Positions 48,246 through 62,600 of a stretch of 64,000 bases of DNA are shown here, in pieces. Position numbers and translations under genes: made by a program. The stretch comes from Azolla caroliniana. Its lineage: Eukaryota > Polypodiophyta. The notes beneath the pieces are model-generated. The model saw only the letters and a list, made by a program, of their open reading frames with translations, did not search any database and had not been told where the DNA came from. The DNA lies in contig JBHGNT010000018.1 of NCBI GenBank assembly GCA_043228905.1, positions 992,001 to 1,056,000 on the forward strand, in the 5' to 3' direction. How positions within the stretch are numbered: the first letter of the stretch is position 1; the number at the start of each line of letters is the position of its first letter.

Positions 48246-50544
48246 AAACATGTTGTCAAGAGCTTGAATTGAGAAGCAACAATCTGGAAGAATCAAAGAA
48301 AAGTTTGAAATTTGGTTACGAATTCGTGAATATAGATTTTTTAGATGTGGGTTGCGCAGAAGAAATGGCATCATTGGGATCTAAATTTCCTTTTGAAAAT
48401 CAAGATTTGCAAGAGAAGCAATTGAAGAAATGGCCTCACTTGCATTTTGTTGCAAGCAATGGAGTTGATATTCATGCTAAGCAAACATCAGCGGAGAAAA
48501 CACACGTTTCCGGTGATAAAGATGAAAGCCCAGTAAAGACCATCAAAGAAGAATTGGACTGGTCGGATGTTTTTGATGATGAAACTGTTAAATCGAAATC
48601 AAAGGAATGTTTGTGGAAACATGGAATTTCTGAAAGTAAAGGAGGGATTCATGTAAATAAGCAAAAATCAGAGGAGAGACTGCACAAATATGAATCCTTC
48701 CAAGCCAATCAGTTCATGGAGGAAGAAACTGGCCGATCGCAAGTTGTAGGTGGTGAAACAGTTGTCAAGCTGAGGACAGAGGTTTTGCAAAAGTACAGAA
48801 ATTATGGAAGTAAAGAAGTTGTTAATCTTGTAAATAAGCAAAGATTGGAGGAGAAAACACAAAGCTTTGATGCTCATTTAGGTTTAAAAGGTAATCAAGA
48901 GGATAATTTACGTGATCATCACATCAGAGAAAAGGAACATGATAGGCACTCTGCTACAGATATAATGTTTCCTTATGATGGGATGTTGTATACTGAGCAG
49001 ATGACAAAACATGATAAGTCTTCAAATATGCTCATCCTGATTATCCAGTTCATAACATCTTATGTAAGATCTGCTTTTCAGTTTTTTTTAAGCTCAGTGC
49101 TTGTATGCTATCACTGCATTTTTTCTCTGAACATGAACTTCGATATCCCAAAAGTCAAAATCAACAGTTTTGAAAAGAAGAATATGAAGGTTTACAATGA
49201 GAAAGCAAACTCAGGTCTTGACAGGATTTCTCTTGTGAAACCAAAAACTGTCACAAGAGGAGTAAAGAATATCGCATTCGGATTCATAACCGCTATTTAC
49301 GTGGTGATTATTCTAAGTATCCTTTTCATAACAGCATTCATGTTTAGCTTCTTAGTAGTGAAATCATTGATTTATGAGCCAGTGAATCTGAAGAAAGAGT
49401 TGTATTTCGATTATACAAAGGACCATCCTGTAGCATCAATCAGTTTCGGAGAATACAAGATGTATTCACCGATGGAAACTATACTCAGAAGAGTATCATT
49501 GCCTGCAAGAAGGTTTCGTGCAAGCGTATTCCTTACCTTGCCAGAGTCAGACTTCAATAAGAAACTTGGCATTTTTCAGGTTTGTCACAATTACAAATTA
49601 ATTTTAGAATGCAATTCTTTTTGTTCCGTCTTTTTAAAGATAAAATTTCTGGAGTTATTGGTTAAGGTGGAACAATGTAATGACTTGCTAAATTTTTTAA
49701 CAAAAAAGGAGCCATAAACATCGACATGTTTTTGTGGAAATTAAAAATCCTCATCTTTGCACATGTATAAATGTGTTTCATTGAACATGTAAAGCCTCAT
49801 TCACCAAAGATCAGTCAAATATTTGAGCATGCTGGGTAAGAAACCATTTATGAACGGAACATATTCTGACATTATTATATAAAATTTCTACTAAATTCCA
49901 ATAAATTTGGGGTCACTTCTCACGTAATTTTTTGTATTAATTTTTCATATACGAAAAGGAAATTTGGCCCAGATTGGTAAAGAAAAGCCTTCTGGGAACT
50001 GTATGTGAATCAGAAAACCTCATGGCGTATCTTGTCTTTTAATAATCTGCTTTTTTTTTAGGTAACTGCAGAGCTTTTGTCAGTTACAGGTCAAGTGTTG
50101 ATGATTGGAAGTCAACCTTGTATGCTACATTTTCGGAGTACAATATTGCAATACACAAGGTCAATACTCCTGTCCATTCCAGTATTGACAGGAATATGGT
50201 CTGAGACACAAACACTAGCATTATCAATACTTGAGTGGCAAGAAGAGAGAAATTTTCATAGTGAAGGTATAAAGATATTGTTAGCACCAAGAGCAGGGTT
50301 TACTTTAGGAAGAGGGCTCCCAGAGATTTATAAGGCAGAAATCTATGTGAAGTCGGAGATACCATGGTGGTTCTCATTTATGGGATGGAGATGGACATTT
50401 TGTGTGTGGATTGCTTTAATTATATTCCTCGGAGAGGTGGTTTTGATACTAGGCTTGTTTAGATGCTTGCTTTTACCTGACTTGGCGTCCTTCTATACAT
50501 CATGCATCAAAACCATAAATGGAAAAAATTCCAGTGTTAAATAA
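48212..50544 (+). CDS. SEIPIN: Seipin, plant SEIPIN2/3 type
   Basis: An endoplasmic reticulum membrane protein needed for lipid-droplet formation. Exons 48212-49579 and 50062-50544, joined in phase 0, give 616 residues. Residues 1 to about 270 are charged and likely cytosolic. A hydrophobic stretch lies at about 273-308 (MLILIIQFITSYVRSAFQFF...), and the first canonical membrane helix at about 352-386 (IAFGFITAIYVVIILSILFI). The conserved luminal domain follows: PVASISFGEY, LPARRFRASVFLTLPESDFN, then from exon 2 VTAELLSVTGQVL and RAGFTLGRGLPEIYKAEIYV. The last helix is at about 566-595. The start is the first ATG after an in-frame TAG, but the frame is open a little further upstream in the repeat array, so an extra spliced N-terminus is possible. 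The long N-terminus and the extra hydrophobic segment fit SEIPIN2/3 rather than the short SEIPIN1. Confidence 0.9.
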
Positions 50545-51794
50545 ATAAAAGCATATCATGGAAGAGAAGTTTTATAGATGGCAAGACCACCTAATTAGCA
50601 TCGGAGCTGATGGCTTATTATTATTGAGGAATAAAAGGTTGAGAAACCAAGTGAGAATCATGTGAACTCTACTATAGTATGCATTTCACCTTTATACTGA
50701 GGTGTAGCCCACATGATTTCATCTAAAGAATAATTGTATATAAAGCGTATAGAAATCTTCTTGATTCATCCATTGATGAATGGGTGCATCTAATGATGTT
50801 AATGGGTGATCTTTGTCATGCTAGCCAAAAAAAGAATGTTCAAAACCTGAAAAGCATAACAATTTCATGGCGAATTGATGTCAATTATACAACATGGTAG
50901 ATACTAAATTTTAATTAAAATCCTTTGTTGGAGAAGTTCTAAAACAAATGTAATTCTCTCTCTCTCTCTCTCTCTCTCTCTTGTAAACACGTTGTATTAT
51001 TATGAGAAACATGCATGCATAACTTATACAGTTTTCAAAAGTGATCAATGTGGAGGTCAAATGTGAAACATGATCTATGTAAAGACATTTCTTTCAAATG
51101 GAAAGGACTCTTGATATCATCTACAAATATACACCATGAGTTGGCGTTGCCAATTGATTTGCTAGTTGATTACAGTTTCCTCAACATTAGATGCTTGAAT
51201 TAATGAAGCTCAAGTCAAAATATAACCTCTACTTTTGATGGATGGTATAAAACATAATATTGTATTGTAAAAAGATAACATTTTATATGGGTGTGGGCCA
51301 ATGAAGCATGTTCAAACCAAGATGCTGATGGATGTAGAAAGAGTTTGAGATAATGACTGAATATTTGAGAGCCAAACACAAACAGACTATACCATTAAGA
51401 TTGAAAGGTAATGAATAGAAATTACATATAGGACAAAGTTGGTGCACAGAAGTTACAAAACCACTATTTCGTCACACCATTTGAGCTTATGATTGATATA
51501 CGCAAAACATCTTATATAATCATCTAGTTCATTGTCAATATAGAGGATGAAATTTCTCAATCACCAAACATTAGATAGCCATTTGGAAGCTGAAGGACCC
51601 TGTGACTGAAGAATGTTTATATGTACATATAAAAGGCTTCCACTCATCTGTATCAGTTATGATAGAAAATGCCGCATTACTTTTAAGCCGAAGTGATTTA
51701 TATTTCACTTTGCACGCCAATGGTGCTTCCTAGCTCAAGAATACTCTGAAGAAATATTTATGTATACATCATATATAAATTACATTTGGAGTAT

Positions 51795-52036
51795 TAACTG
51801 AATTGTGTTGAGATTAGTTGATAGAAGAATGCTTAGTATTCTGTTTATAATTTTACATTGTTTGAGTTCGAATTGGCGCTGCCAGATTTGTGCTCAGCTC
51901 AGTCTTCAATATTCGTAACTGAATTGTGGTGAAATTAATTGATAGAAGAATGCTTAGTATTCTGTTTATAAATTTACATTGTTCGAGTTCGAATTAGAGC
52001 TGCCAGCTTTGAGCTCAGCTCAGCCTTCAATATTCG
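51795..52036. repeat. 121-bp tandem duplication
   Basis: 51795-51915 and 51916-52036 are two head-to-tail copies, each starting TAACTGAATTGTG (or its slightly changed form) and ending CTTCAATATTCG. Most positions agree, for example 'gatagaagaatgcttagtat'. A long (CT)n tract follows about 60 bp later. Confidence 0.9.
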
Positions 52037-52092
52037 TATCAAAACCACCTTCCTGTTATATGATATGTAGATTTTACAACAGAGTAGGCAAG

Positions 52093-52093
<1 letters not shown>

Positions 52094-52142
<49 letters not shown>
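52094..52142. repeat. (CT)n microsatellite
   Basis: About 24 CT dinucleotides in an uninterrupted run. It lies directly downstream of the 121-bp tandem pair. Confidence 0.95.
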
Positions 52143-52145
<3 letters not shown>

Positions 52146-53213
52146 TGAATCTATAGGCCATGTTACCAAAACTACTGGCCTGAACTTTGTGATAGATATG
52201 ACCAATGACTACATCAAGAAGTTGAAGCTAATGGGTCTTTTGAAGCTTAATGACCAACTGAAATGATTCCAATTAAGTTTTCCATAACATTTGATAACGT
52301 TGCTTCAAATGAAATCATCAATTCTGTTGCAAATCTGTAAAAAAAGGCCAGGTACCAGCAGAGAAGACTGGGATATGAATAGAAAAGAAACCAACCATTT
52401 TGTTTTTATAAACATTTATTGCTCCTAGGATTATAAGAGGAAATGTATGTAAAAGATATTTTGGCCAAGTGGGCTTTACATAATAATTGTCGCTCTCAAA
52501 CCAGGATCATGCAGGTCATAACTGGGTAAGTCTTTGACCCTCCCACCTCTCACTAGGACAGCCAACTGTCCCTGGAAATTATGGACAATACCTGTCATAT
52601 ATGCCATTGCCTTGAACTTCGAGGTTAATTGAACTCTGGAGACTTAACATAGGGCAGAGTTAGGTTTTTTGGGCATAGTTGTGGAATAGGTAACAGATGA
52701 ATCAGTTTTAATGTCACTATTACAGAACCATACATAAGATTCTCCACCTCGTCGAGTTTCTACTAATTCAACTACTCTTAAGAGATTGTTATTGAGATGG
52801 ACATTTTATCCCCCATCGGAATCGAACATAAGAGTTCTGCTCATATGGCTCAAGCGAATCCTTAGGTATATTAATTACTCCACAAGAAATTAAAATTTAG
52901 AACACGTATAAAATACTGCCATCATTCAACTCAAAATAATTTAGGCGTTTTACAAATAGTTTGGATTTTTCACGATATTGAATAATCCATAAAAAAATCT
53001 TGTCTTACTCATACAGCTGATGGAATGGGAACCCACAATATTCCATTTAGGGTCTAATGAAAAACATTCATCTTTTTCTTCACATTCAATTTTGATAATT
53101 TGGAGAAACTTTATGGTTCTTCCCTTGTGGGTTGATTTTTTGTTTATTTAGAATCTCCATTTCAGTATTATTGAGAGCATCAGAATTACATGAATGGATT
53201 TTTCCATTTCTTG

Positions 53214-53494
53214 ATGTGCTACACTGTCCCACGCTTCTAGAGGTAAATTATATCTAGAATAAAAGATCTATCCAGTTATTCCGACTATTTACACCCAGAG
53301 CAGATAGTTGTTGGGAGAAATCCCCAACCATCTACAGAGGTAAATTATATCTGGAATTAAAAATCTATCCAGTTATTTTTTAAGGTGCTACATTATCCCA
53401 TACTTCTAGCATTAAATTATGTCGGGAATAAAAAATCTATCCAATTATTTACATCTAGAGCAGATAGTTGTTTGGAGAATCCCCAACCCTCTAA
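53214..53494. repeat. Two diverged copies of a ~115-bp segment
   Basis: 53214-53334 and 53384-53494 share, in order, 'tgctaca(c/t)t...tccca...cttctag', 'aatctatccagttatt' or 'aatctatccaattatt', 'gagcagatagttgtt' and 'ccccaacc'. A partial third piece ('ggtaaattatatctggaattaaaaatc') lies between them. Confidence 0.75.
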
Positions 53495-53693
53495 GGATTT
53501 CCATTATGCATTCATATATCAAACCCGATATAAAATCTTCCCGTGTATTTGTATTATCTTACTATCTGTGGCAATGTCTTATGATATGGATTTCATTCTT
53601 GTGAGGAAGAAAAAGATTTTGTATAGAATATAAATACCTCAAGGTTGATGCTTTTGTGTTTTAACATCTGTCTTTTGGCTAGCTTTGATCAAT

Positions 53694-56600
53694 TCAGAAA
53701 GATTCATAGCTTTCTCCATTTTGACTACTGATGATTGCTATTTGACCTTCTTTCATAAGAACTTCTTCTTCTAGTTCTTGCACTTTCTTTCTCAAATCAA
53801 TGACTGCACGTTTCATCTCAATTGCTTCTTCTTCTTTTTGAATAATCGACTTCTGTAATGCGCTATATTGGTGCCTCAAGTCAGATAGCTCCAATTTGGC
53901 CTTGAGAGAATCTTTGTCCATCCACAAGATTTTCTCTTCTAAATCATTTATGACTAGAGAGGATTGTTTTAGCTTTCCCTCCATCTCAAATTCCTTATAT
54001 TTAGCATTTTGCAAGTAATCATGAAATTGTGCAGCTTCTTCAAGCATTGAATCACGAATCTCCATGATGTCTCCCATTTGTTTGGTCAGAGAGGATATGG
54101 TCCCTTCTTGTTGCAACAGTTGGATGTTTTTTTCAGCTAGTTTGGACTTCATGTTTTCTTGCTCAGACTCTACTGAGCTGTATGACTTCTGCATATTGTT
54201 TATTTCTTTTTGTTGTTTCTCTAACTCAAACTCTAGCTTGGTAATTGCATTCGTCTTTTCCAAGTTCTGTTGTTGTAGAGTTTGCAGTTGCTGCCTCATA
54301 GAAGTCACCTGCAGCATATTCATTTATTAACACATTTGAAAAAAATATTCATGTGATTTCTGTCTTGATCCCATATGATCACTCTGATTATACCTCATTC
54401 TCTTTCTTTTGGGCAAACTCTAAAAGCTCCTCATTAATACTGGAGTACTCTGCTACACGAGTAGTTTGCTCATCAACTTCCTTTCTTGCTTCGGAAAGCT
54501 TCATCAAAAGATCAGCTTTCTCCTTCTCTCCTGAATCCCTTTCCAGTTCTAGTTTATTAGTTTTTCTTACTATCTCTCTTATCTGTAATTCTTTGTTTTC
54601 AGCGCATTTCTTGAGCTCAATTACATTTTTCTCACTCTCAGAGAGTGTGCAGCATAGCTCATCTGCAGTTCTCCTCGATTCTTCAACCTACATACAAGAC
54701 ATGATATCCAATTATGGATGCATCATCCTAGCACACTTGCATAACTATCTTCTTTTTGGATATTTTGCATGGGGAATAATAAGAAATTAAAAAATACATA
54801 CACAATGATTTACAATCCCCACAGCCAGAAATTTGGTGAATTGACAAATATATTGGTCTATGAAAAGCTCTTGATTATCAAAAGACAAAAAATACAATAT
54901 CCAATATGCAACGATGGTATCATACACTAAGGCACATGGGCCATACCAGCACCAGATCATTGCTAGCCATGTCCAATCCACCACAACAATCAACATCAAA
55001 TACCATGTCCCCACACCACTACTCAACTCATACACATTAGTAATGCACTAATGCTTGTAAACCACCTCCGTAATCATACTACCACATGCATGAAGATCAT
55101 AATCATAGATCTTTAGGAAACCTAGCACTTTTATTTTTGTTTTAGTACGAATAACATGAATTCACCCATTCTTGTGATCATGATTTGTCTCATAGGCTGA
55201 TTTTGTCCTCTAATAGACGTTAATACATCTTCTTTTCTATTTGTAGATACATCAAAACATTCACAAATGAACCGAGATGATACTATTGTACAAATTAAAC
55301 ATTTGTTTTGATGCTATTACTAGTATACCAAGATACAAGTTAGTCATGAGGATAAGGTTCAAAAACGCTCTTCACATCGACTTCCTAGAATTGCATGGGA
55401 AGTAAAACAAAGATTCCAAAAGCACATAAAAGTAAAATTTTATGTTCTAGTTCAATGCAAGATACAAAAAAATGGTTTGGAAGATGAGATACAACAAAAT
55501 TGCTTCATGATGCATCACTAGATTCCTCTGTGAAGGAGGCCTTTTTGCAACGCCAATGTATCATGAAATGGAGAAATGTGGAGGCTCACGTTTCACATGT
55601 TATGCTATGTTGCACCTAACTACAAGACTTTTCTTGCTAGAACTCAAGAGACATAGGGAAACGTTGTTGAAGGAGAATAACACAGCACAAGCTCATCCAC
55701 AAAGGACAATCACAACTTTCTTTAGCCCCATCACTCCTACTAATGCTACAAGTCAATCAAGGGATACACAAACGGGCTCCAGACCAGGACATAACAAAGG
55801 GGTTACAATTGATTGGGCAATAGCAATTTCTCATGCAAGTAGGCCCCGGCCCCATGGACCACGGCCTCAGCACCCTTGTCATAGACAGATAAAGGCCATT
55901 ATCTCCCGCCACCGCAGGTGCTTCCCTCGCTTCGGAGACCTTTCCATTCTGGATCGACCTATGCTAGAGATCTTTTGAAGACAGAAGTTATAATATATCT
56001 AACTTGAGAATCTCACATGTGCCGAAAACCAGATTCCCTCGTCTGTTTTTATCTTATTTACTTTTATATTTACTGAACAATACTTATTTTTATTTTTTTT
56101 GTTGTTCCCAAAGACGAGACAACACTTAAGATGTAATCTCTTGTTTGGTATTATTGGCCATTTTGGCCTCTTAAAAGAAGTTAATATTTTTTTCCGTTTG
56201 TTTTTTCTTTCTTTCCCTCTCTTAAATGGCCCCCCTGAAGTGGATTCTTTTGTTTTACATACCAGTTTCATTTCCCATAATCTGTAGACATAAATGTAAC
56301 TTGTTTTCTTTCCTTTTTCTTTTTTCTTTCTCATTTTTTCTGTTTTCTTTTCCATCTTTCTTTCTCTCAATGTATCATCGGCAAATCCACGATGAATGGA
56401 TTGACCCTCCTTATTCTCCTTAATCCCCATTACAGACTCCTTGTACATAGTTTTTACCATTACTTCAAAGAATTTACCTCATGATGAATGCAAGCTGGAA
56501 AACAACCTTGCCAGAAGTTGTTACCATGTCACTGCAAGGTGTTTTGTGGCTACATTGCCACAGAATTCCATACTATAGAGTTGCCTAGATGAGATCTATT

Positions 56601-59600
56601 AATACGATTATGCATTGACCTTTTTGAGTGAAATTTTCGTCTGAAAGGTTCTCATTTTATCTATTAAGCTTCCTGAAATTCATGAAATGGTTACACTTTT
56701 ACCCATTGCAAAAATCAAGAAATTTCAAAAACAGAATACAAAAATTATTTGTTTACCCACATCTTTGATTGCATCTTTCAGTTGGCTTTCTGCAGATGCT
56801 GCAGATGCCAGTAACTCATTATATTGTTTTTGGAGTTCTGATAGCCTTGTCTCTGACATAGACAAATTAGTTTCGAGTTGTTTGTTCAGTTGATGCAATT
56901 GTGTACAGGAATTTTGAGCTTTCTGAAGATCTTTTGCATGTTGTGCTAGTATGCCATTTAACTGATCGTCCTTCTCCTGTAATTTTCTTCTATGTACCTT
57001 GTTAGTGGTATCTATTTCATTTGTCCGCCCAACTTTCTCATCAACTGATGTAACAATATTTCCATTGGTTTCTGAAATCTGCAGAACAAAGGGTGTTCAA
57101 AGAGTCGCAAATTTAAACCATCTATTTTCATTATAATCTACATACTTAGATAATGAACATAATGGTGCAACCCCTTCAACAAAAACATCTGCTTGCTGTA
57201 TTATTAAGGACAAACCTTATTTCAACTGCACAATTTCTATGGGCATACCTTAATCTTAATACCATTTAGAAAGATATTGAATCAACAAGAAAATGAAATG
57301 CAACGAAATGCTCAAAGGCCAAAAGCATAGAGAATGGAAACTTCAAGAAAACCTCGATAGAAGTACTACACATGCTTACCTTGCAGCTTTGGAGCATTTT
57401 TGCCTCTTCTTTGACTAAGTTTTGGGATCATTACTAAGTGATATACATCACAACCGTGGTTTATTTTCATGGCAGTGGCTGATTTATGTTCTACGCTTTG
57501 TACTTCCCTTAGAAATAGCCCACATACCAATTCTGAATGATTGTAGTACAGGTGATATACAGCCTGTTTTTTATTTAAGTGTCTTGAAGAAGTCAATTGT
57601 CTGCATCTATTGCTAGTCTCCTCTTGAATGATTGCTTATCTAAATTTATGAATCTATTGATGATGAAATCTAGTTAGGATAGAGACCACCTAATAGCGGT
57701 GTAAAGAAATAAGAAATCTACATGAAAGTTCAATTATGTAATATAGGTGAAATAAAAAATGTAAATCTAAAATCAGAATTCCTTAAGAAATTATGTCAGA
57801 GAAAGAAATTACAAACTATCTATCTACCCAGCTAGCTACTGGAAACGCCTCATAACTTCAAAATTGTGGGTCCAGGTACACCATGAACAAACACCGGAGG
57901 TGCACATTTCATAGAGAAACAAAGTTCTGACGCAAAACAGTGATTAAATTCCGATGGTGTATCCACCTTCATTGTTAAAATAAATATATGTATAGTAAAG
58001 AAATAAGATTTGTTCTTTTCTTCAAGTTTTTGAAGATCACAATGTAATGTGTAATGCATCCCCGCATCCATTGTGGTTTATTTGTTATCCACTCATTATA
58101 TCCTGTTTTTTATGTATTGTATCTTTTTTCCTCTCTTGGAGGAGATTTTTGACAAATTATTTTCCTCCCAATTGGAACTTGTGATTTGGAAAGGTTTCAA
58201 AGCAGTTCTATTATTCATGAAGAATAGCAATTTTTTATATTTCTTTTGCTTGCTTTGCTTCTTTTAAAATCCAATGCTGACTCATCCGTTTGCCTTTCTT
58301 GATGTTGTCTTGTGAAGAGCTTTTTCTTCATGGTTGAACATGAGATTTACACAGATTTCTAAGTTACATAAACGCACATATATCTATTTATTTATAAATC
58401 AGTCATTCATGTATGTCAACGAGCACTATTCATAAGACTCAACATGAACAGTGATGCAATAATTAAACAGTCAGCTCAACAAAATTTATACCACAGCTTA
58501 TCATAAACAATCATCCAATATGGATGAGCACAAGATAAGTTTAACTAATCACCTTGTGGCTCAACAGATCTGGTTCAATGGCTTCAAGTTCTTCAGCCAG
58601 CTGACAGATTTCAAGATCCGTGTGAACTTCATTGTGTTCCTTACCACGTAAAAGTTTGTCATCAGAATCTTCCTTAGATACTTCTTCATGACTTGTTCTT
58701 CCAGATTTGAATCTGGACTGACTATGTTCAAAAATAGGGGATTGATAGACACAGTTGAATTTCTCATAGACTCCATCACATTCTGTACTCGTTTGGGTTG
58801 CCTTCTCAGAAATCTTCAAAACCTGCGCATCATCTTTTACCAATCCTGCAGAGTCTTCTAGTGGAAAATTTTCATTCTCTACACGTTTTAGTTTACTTTC
58901 AAGTTCTTGGAAAGCATTCTCATCTGTTTTCAACTGCATCTCTTGTAGTTGCATCTTTTGAAAAGTGCATGGCTCCTGGTTTCTGAAAACCGTTCCTCTT
59001 TCTAACTTGTTTTCCTCTATTTGTTCAACTTTTTGCAGATTGTTCATGCATTCTGACTTATTGTTGGGCATACAAACCTCTGACTGCTCTTTCTTTTCAG
59101 TCACATCATGTTCATCCAAAGTTTCAGATGTTTTATGGTCTGGCCTTGGTGTAGAAGACTTTGCTCCACGTGTTTCATCATCATGTATAACCCTTGAGGA
59201 CATCGGAACTTTACTTATCAATGATGCAAACTTTTGCTTCAGTTCCTGCAATTCTTTTTTGGCTGCTTCGCTCTTCATTTTTTCTTGCTCAAACAGTCTG
59301 TTGAGATGCATCCTTTCCACTTCCTTCTGCTCCACTTCCTCATCAAACTTCTGATGTAGCTTAGTGCGCTCCTCTAATAATTGCAATAACCGACTCTCTG
59401 CAGCCTGTTCAAAGATGTAAACCATGCATCAGCATAGGTTCAAAAGCATATTTCTATCAATTCAGAACACCCCAAATAGTAAGAGAAGCTCCTTGGCCCC
59501 AATCCTGTCATATTATACGAAAACACTTCCTCCCAGATGCTTCTCAGCAACTACTTCTATATAATATTTACCCTGTTCTCATCACGTCTACCATCCATGT

Positions 59601-62600
59601 ATAATATGATTTGACCGTGGTATTCAAAGGTTACACAAACCACCAAAGTGGCCGCATACCAATCCCTTTTGTGCAACTTCTCCATAGAGCAGCTACCAAT
59701 GTTTTTTGGTTATTTTATTCAGGTAGACACTATAAAAAGACTGTCTTTTAGGATAAGTCATATTTGGCCATGATTCTTCTTTTACACCAAAATGAAGGGT
59801 AACAAATGCAGTACCTCTGCAGATGCTTCATATTTCCGTGCCTTCTCTTCTGCAGCAATCCTCTCTTCAAGTTCGAAATCCAAAACTTTTCTCTCTTTCT
59901 CCTGGATGACGGTAAAAGTATTAGAAAGCCCGTCTCCTTCTGCAGCTGAAGCATACTATAAGTTTCTTCTTGGAGAACTCAAGTCATGTGTTCAAACTGC
60001 ATTGACCTTTGGATATGAGTTAACAGCAGGATTACAGAATTTGACATTTGGCAACTATTTCCTGGAGTTTGAAGTTCAGAAACTACTCTCCTAACTACAA
60101 ATTTAGAGAAGGTGAGATTACAGTTGATATTATACATGTGACTGTACATGTTGAAAACAGTTACTGAGGATAAAATATCCAGAGCCAAGCTATTATGAAT
60201 GCAAGTACAGGCATAAATACGAAATGCCAGAAATGAAACTTACATTGGATCGTCTGAAGAATGGTAGAAAGGCAGGTAAATGATGGGCCAAATACATTTT
60301 TCGGATACAGAGGCCGGAGAAAACATAGATATGAATTTTGGAACTTATACTCCTTGTCAGATCATAAAAGTCATATGAATGGATCCACGAGGAGAGAGAA
60401 ATGGACACAAATGAAATGTCATATGAATGCAGAAATTCCATGCTGTCCACATGCAACAGCCCTTCTGATAAGTTAAATTGTCACAGTTTCACAATCTACA
60501 GTAAGAATAAAAGCACTATTCATATTGCTTGCAAACCCTTTTTAAAACAACTTTCAATAAGGCAAGAATTCCTATAAGAAGAGAATCTAAATTTAATAAA
60601 CCTCCCACAAAATCTTAACGACACATCTAAAATTTTGTAGTTGAAAGACAACTTATAATTTCTGATTCATAGTGCAATAACCTAAATAAGAGTAGTTTGA
60701 GACTCTTTTCATGAATTGTTTTTTGAAATATGATTGCCTCCTGGAATGAGTTGAATCTGACTATGAGTAACATTAAAACACAACCTTAGACATATTCGTA
60801 ATTTATACACAAATATCAGAATGCACCGCTACTGATACCTGCATTGAATTCCCTGGAGTGTCATATACCCTGCACTCCCAATGACTTTTCTTGTGTAAAA
60901 GTTCTCTGTCTGTTATCATTGAGGATTTATTCATTCTCATTTTCTGAGATTCTAGCTCTACACGAGATGCTTCATGTGAATAAATAGTAGGAAAAGAATC
61001 TTCAGAATGTGCCTGCGTCAACATTTTAGCAGAACTATGGTCAATAATAAGAACTTGCAATCAATATATATGATCACTGTATACCAATATACAAATAGAA
61101 AATAACTCTGAATCAATTCATACCTTTTCAACGGAATGGAATGCAGCATTCGTAGGTAGCTTTTTAATCCCTGTCCCCTCCCTTGCCTGTTCCTTGTCCA
61201 CAGGAACACAATCATGCATTAAGCTATGCTCGCCTCTTGACTTCATTATTGTTGAAAACTCTATAGAGCTTTTGGCGCTTGGGCACTGCCCTCTCTTCAT
61301 TCTTGATTCATCCCAAACAAGACTGCCATCGCGTTCCTCTGAAACCTGAGACCAAGATAAATGCTCTCAATCAACTGGTTCATTTGCATTATGCAAAGAA
61401 ACATTACACAGGATTGCATAAACATACAGACCTTTAAAAGATAAAAAACAAAACACGAAGCATCTCATATGTTCATGATTCATGAGCTAGAAGAAGTTTA
61501 GAAATGTTAACCTTCATGGAGGTAGATGAGTGGTCATTTTTTCCTTCTGCGACCATAAGCTTCTTGGATACAATGTTCTCATTAGTGTTCCCCATGCAAT
61601 GCACATTACGTCCCTCATCATTCTCACTTTCATCCAAGATTATTATCTTTTCTCTGCGATCATATCTGTTTTTCATATTAGATGATTCTAGACTATCTTT
61701 CAAAACTTCGGCCCGTCCATTAATTGTCATAAATCCTTCTTGATGGACTTGAGCTGATGGTTGACAAGTACATTCATGACAGCCAAACATTCCCGCCTCC
61801 CTAATATTACTAACACCCATCTTATCCATGTGCAATGACATCATTTCAAGATTTGGTTTACTCTTTTCGTAGGTCGGAAGATTACATCCTTCTTGATAAG
61901 CACTATTTCTTGGTAGCTGCCTTAATGAGCTTCTAGGGCTCATACTGGGAAACCTTGTTACATTATCAGATGATTTCTGTATCTTTTGTTGCTGATTATT
62001 GACAATTCTTGAATCTGAATATGCCCATGATATGGCATCCGAACCTGAACATACTTTGCCATAACTTTCTTCTACATCATTGAAGCGTGTGTTCTTCTTT
62101 GTAAGAGTTTGTTCAGAATTTCTAATCGATCCTGAGAATGTTGCCACATTTAAATCATTCCTATCTATCTTCAAACCATCATTTGAGTTAGAGTGGTGGC
62201 TTGAAGATTCTTTCTTAGAAGCAGGTTTCCATCCAAAATCTGTATTCTTGCCAGTAAAATCAATTGCATCATCACTCGATGATGATGACTGCCCTTTTCC
62301 AATTGTTCTGAATCCAATCCCATGTCCTTTGTTCAGGTTGTCTTCCTGGATTACTCTGCATTCCCAATGAGAGATTCTCGCTTCTCTGTTGGTATGTTGA
62401 AGTTCATTACCTGTAATCTTCGAGTGTGCAATCGGTGAAGCTGTTGACGCCCCTCGTCCACTCCAGCACCTTTCTGTAAAAGTTCTTTCTGTTAAATCTC
62501 TCTTATCTGGATTTATTGACATTCCTCCTTCATAACCTGCATAGGCAGCATCTCTTTTAATCAAAGATCCATGTAGCATGAACTTCTGTGATTTTTCATC

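Larger units (their letters stand above)
50545..53693. other. Intergenic between seipin and the coiled-coil gene
   Basis: Seipin 3' UTR at the left (AATAAA overlaps the stop region at 50540-50549) and the coiled-coil gene's 3' UTR at the right. Between them are (CT)n runs at about 50956-50981 and 52094-52142, a 121-bp tandem pair at 51795-52036 and a diverged pair at 53214-53494. No gene is supported. Confidence 0.55.

Noticed and set aside
54064-54330. Plus-strand open frame within the coiled-coil gene
   Set aside because: Antisense of a charged coiled-coil exon, giving a Ser/Cys/Phe-rich translation with no signs of a real protein.
57366-57425. Possible small exon of the coiled-coil gene (frame VKEEAKMLQSCK, with a good GTAAGC donor)
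   Set aside because: The fitting acceptor gives 35 nt, which would break the frame between the neighbouring phase-0 exons. It may be an alternative exon but is not supported.
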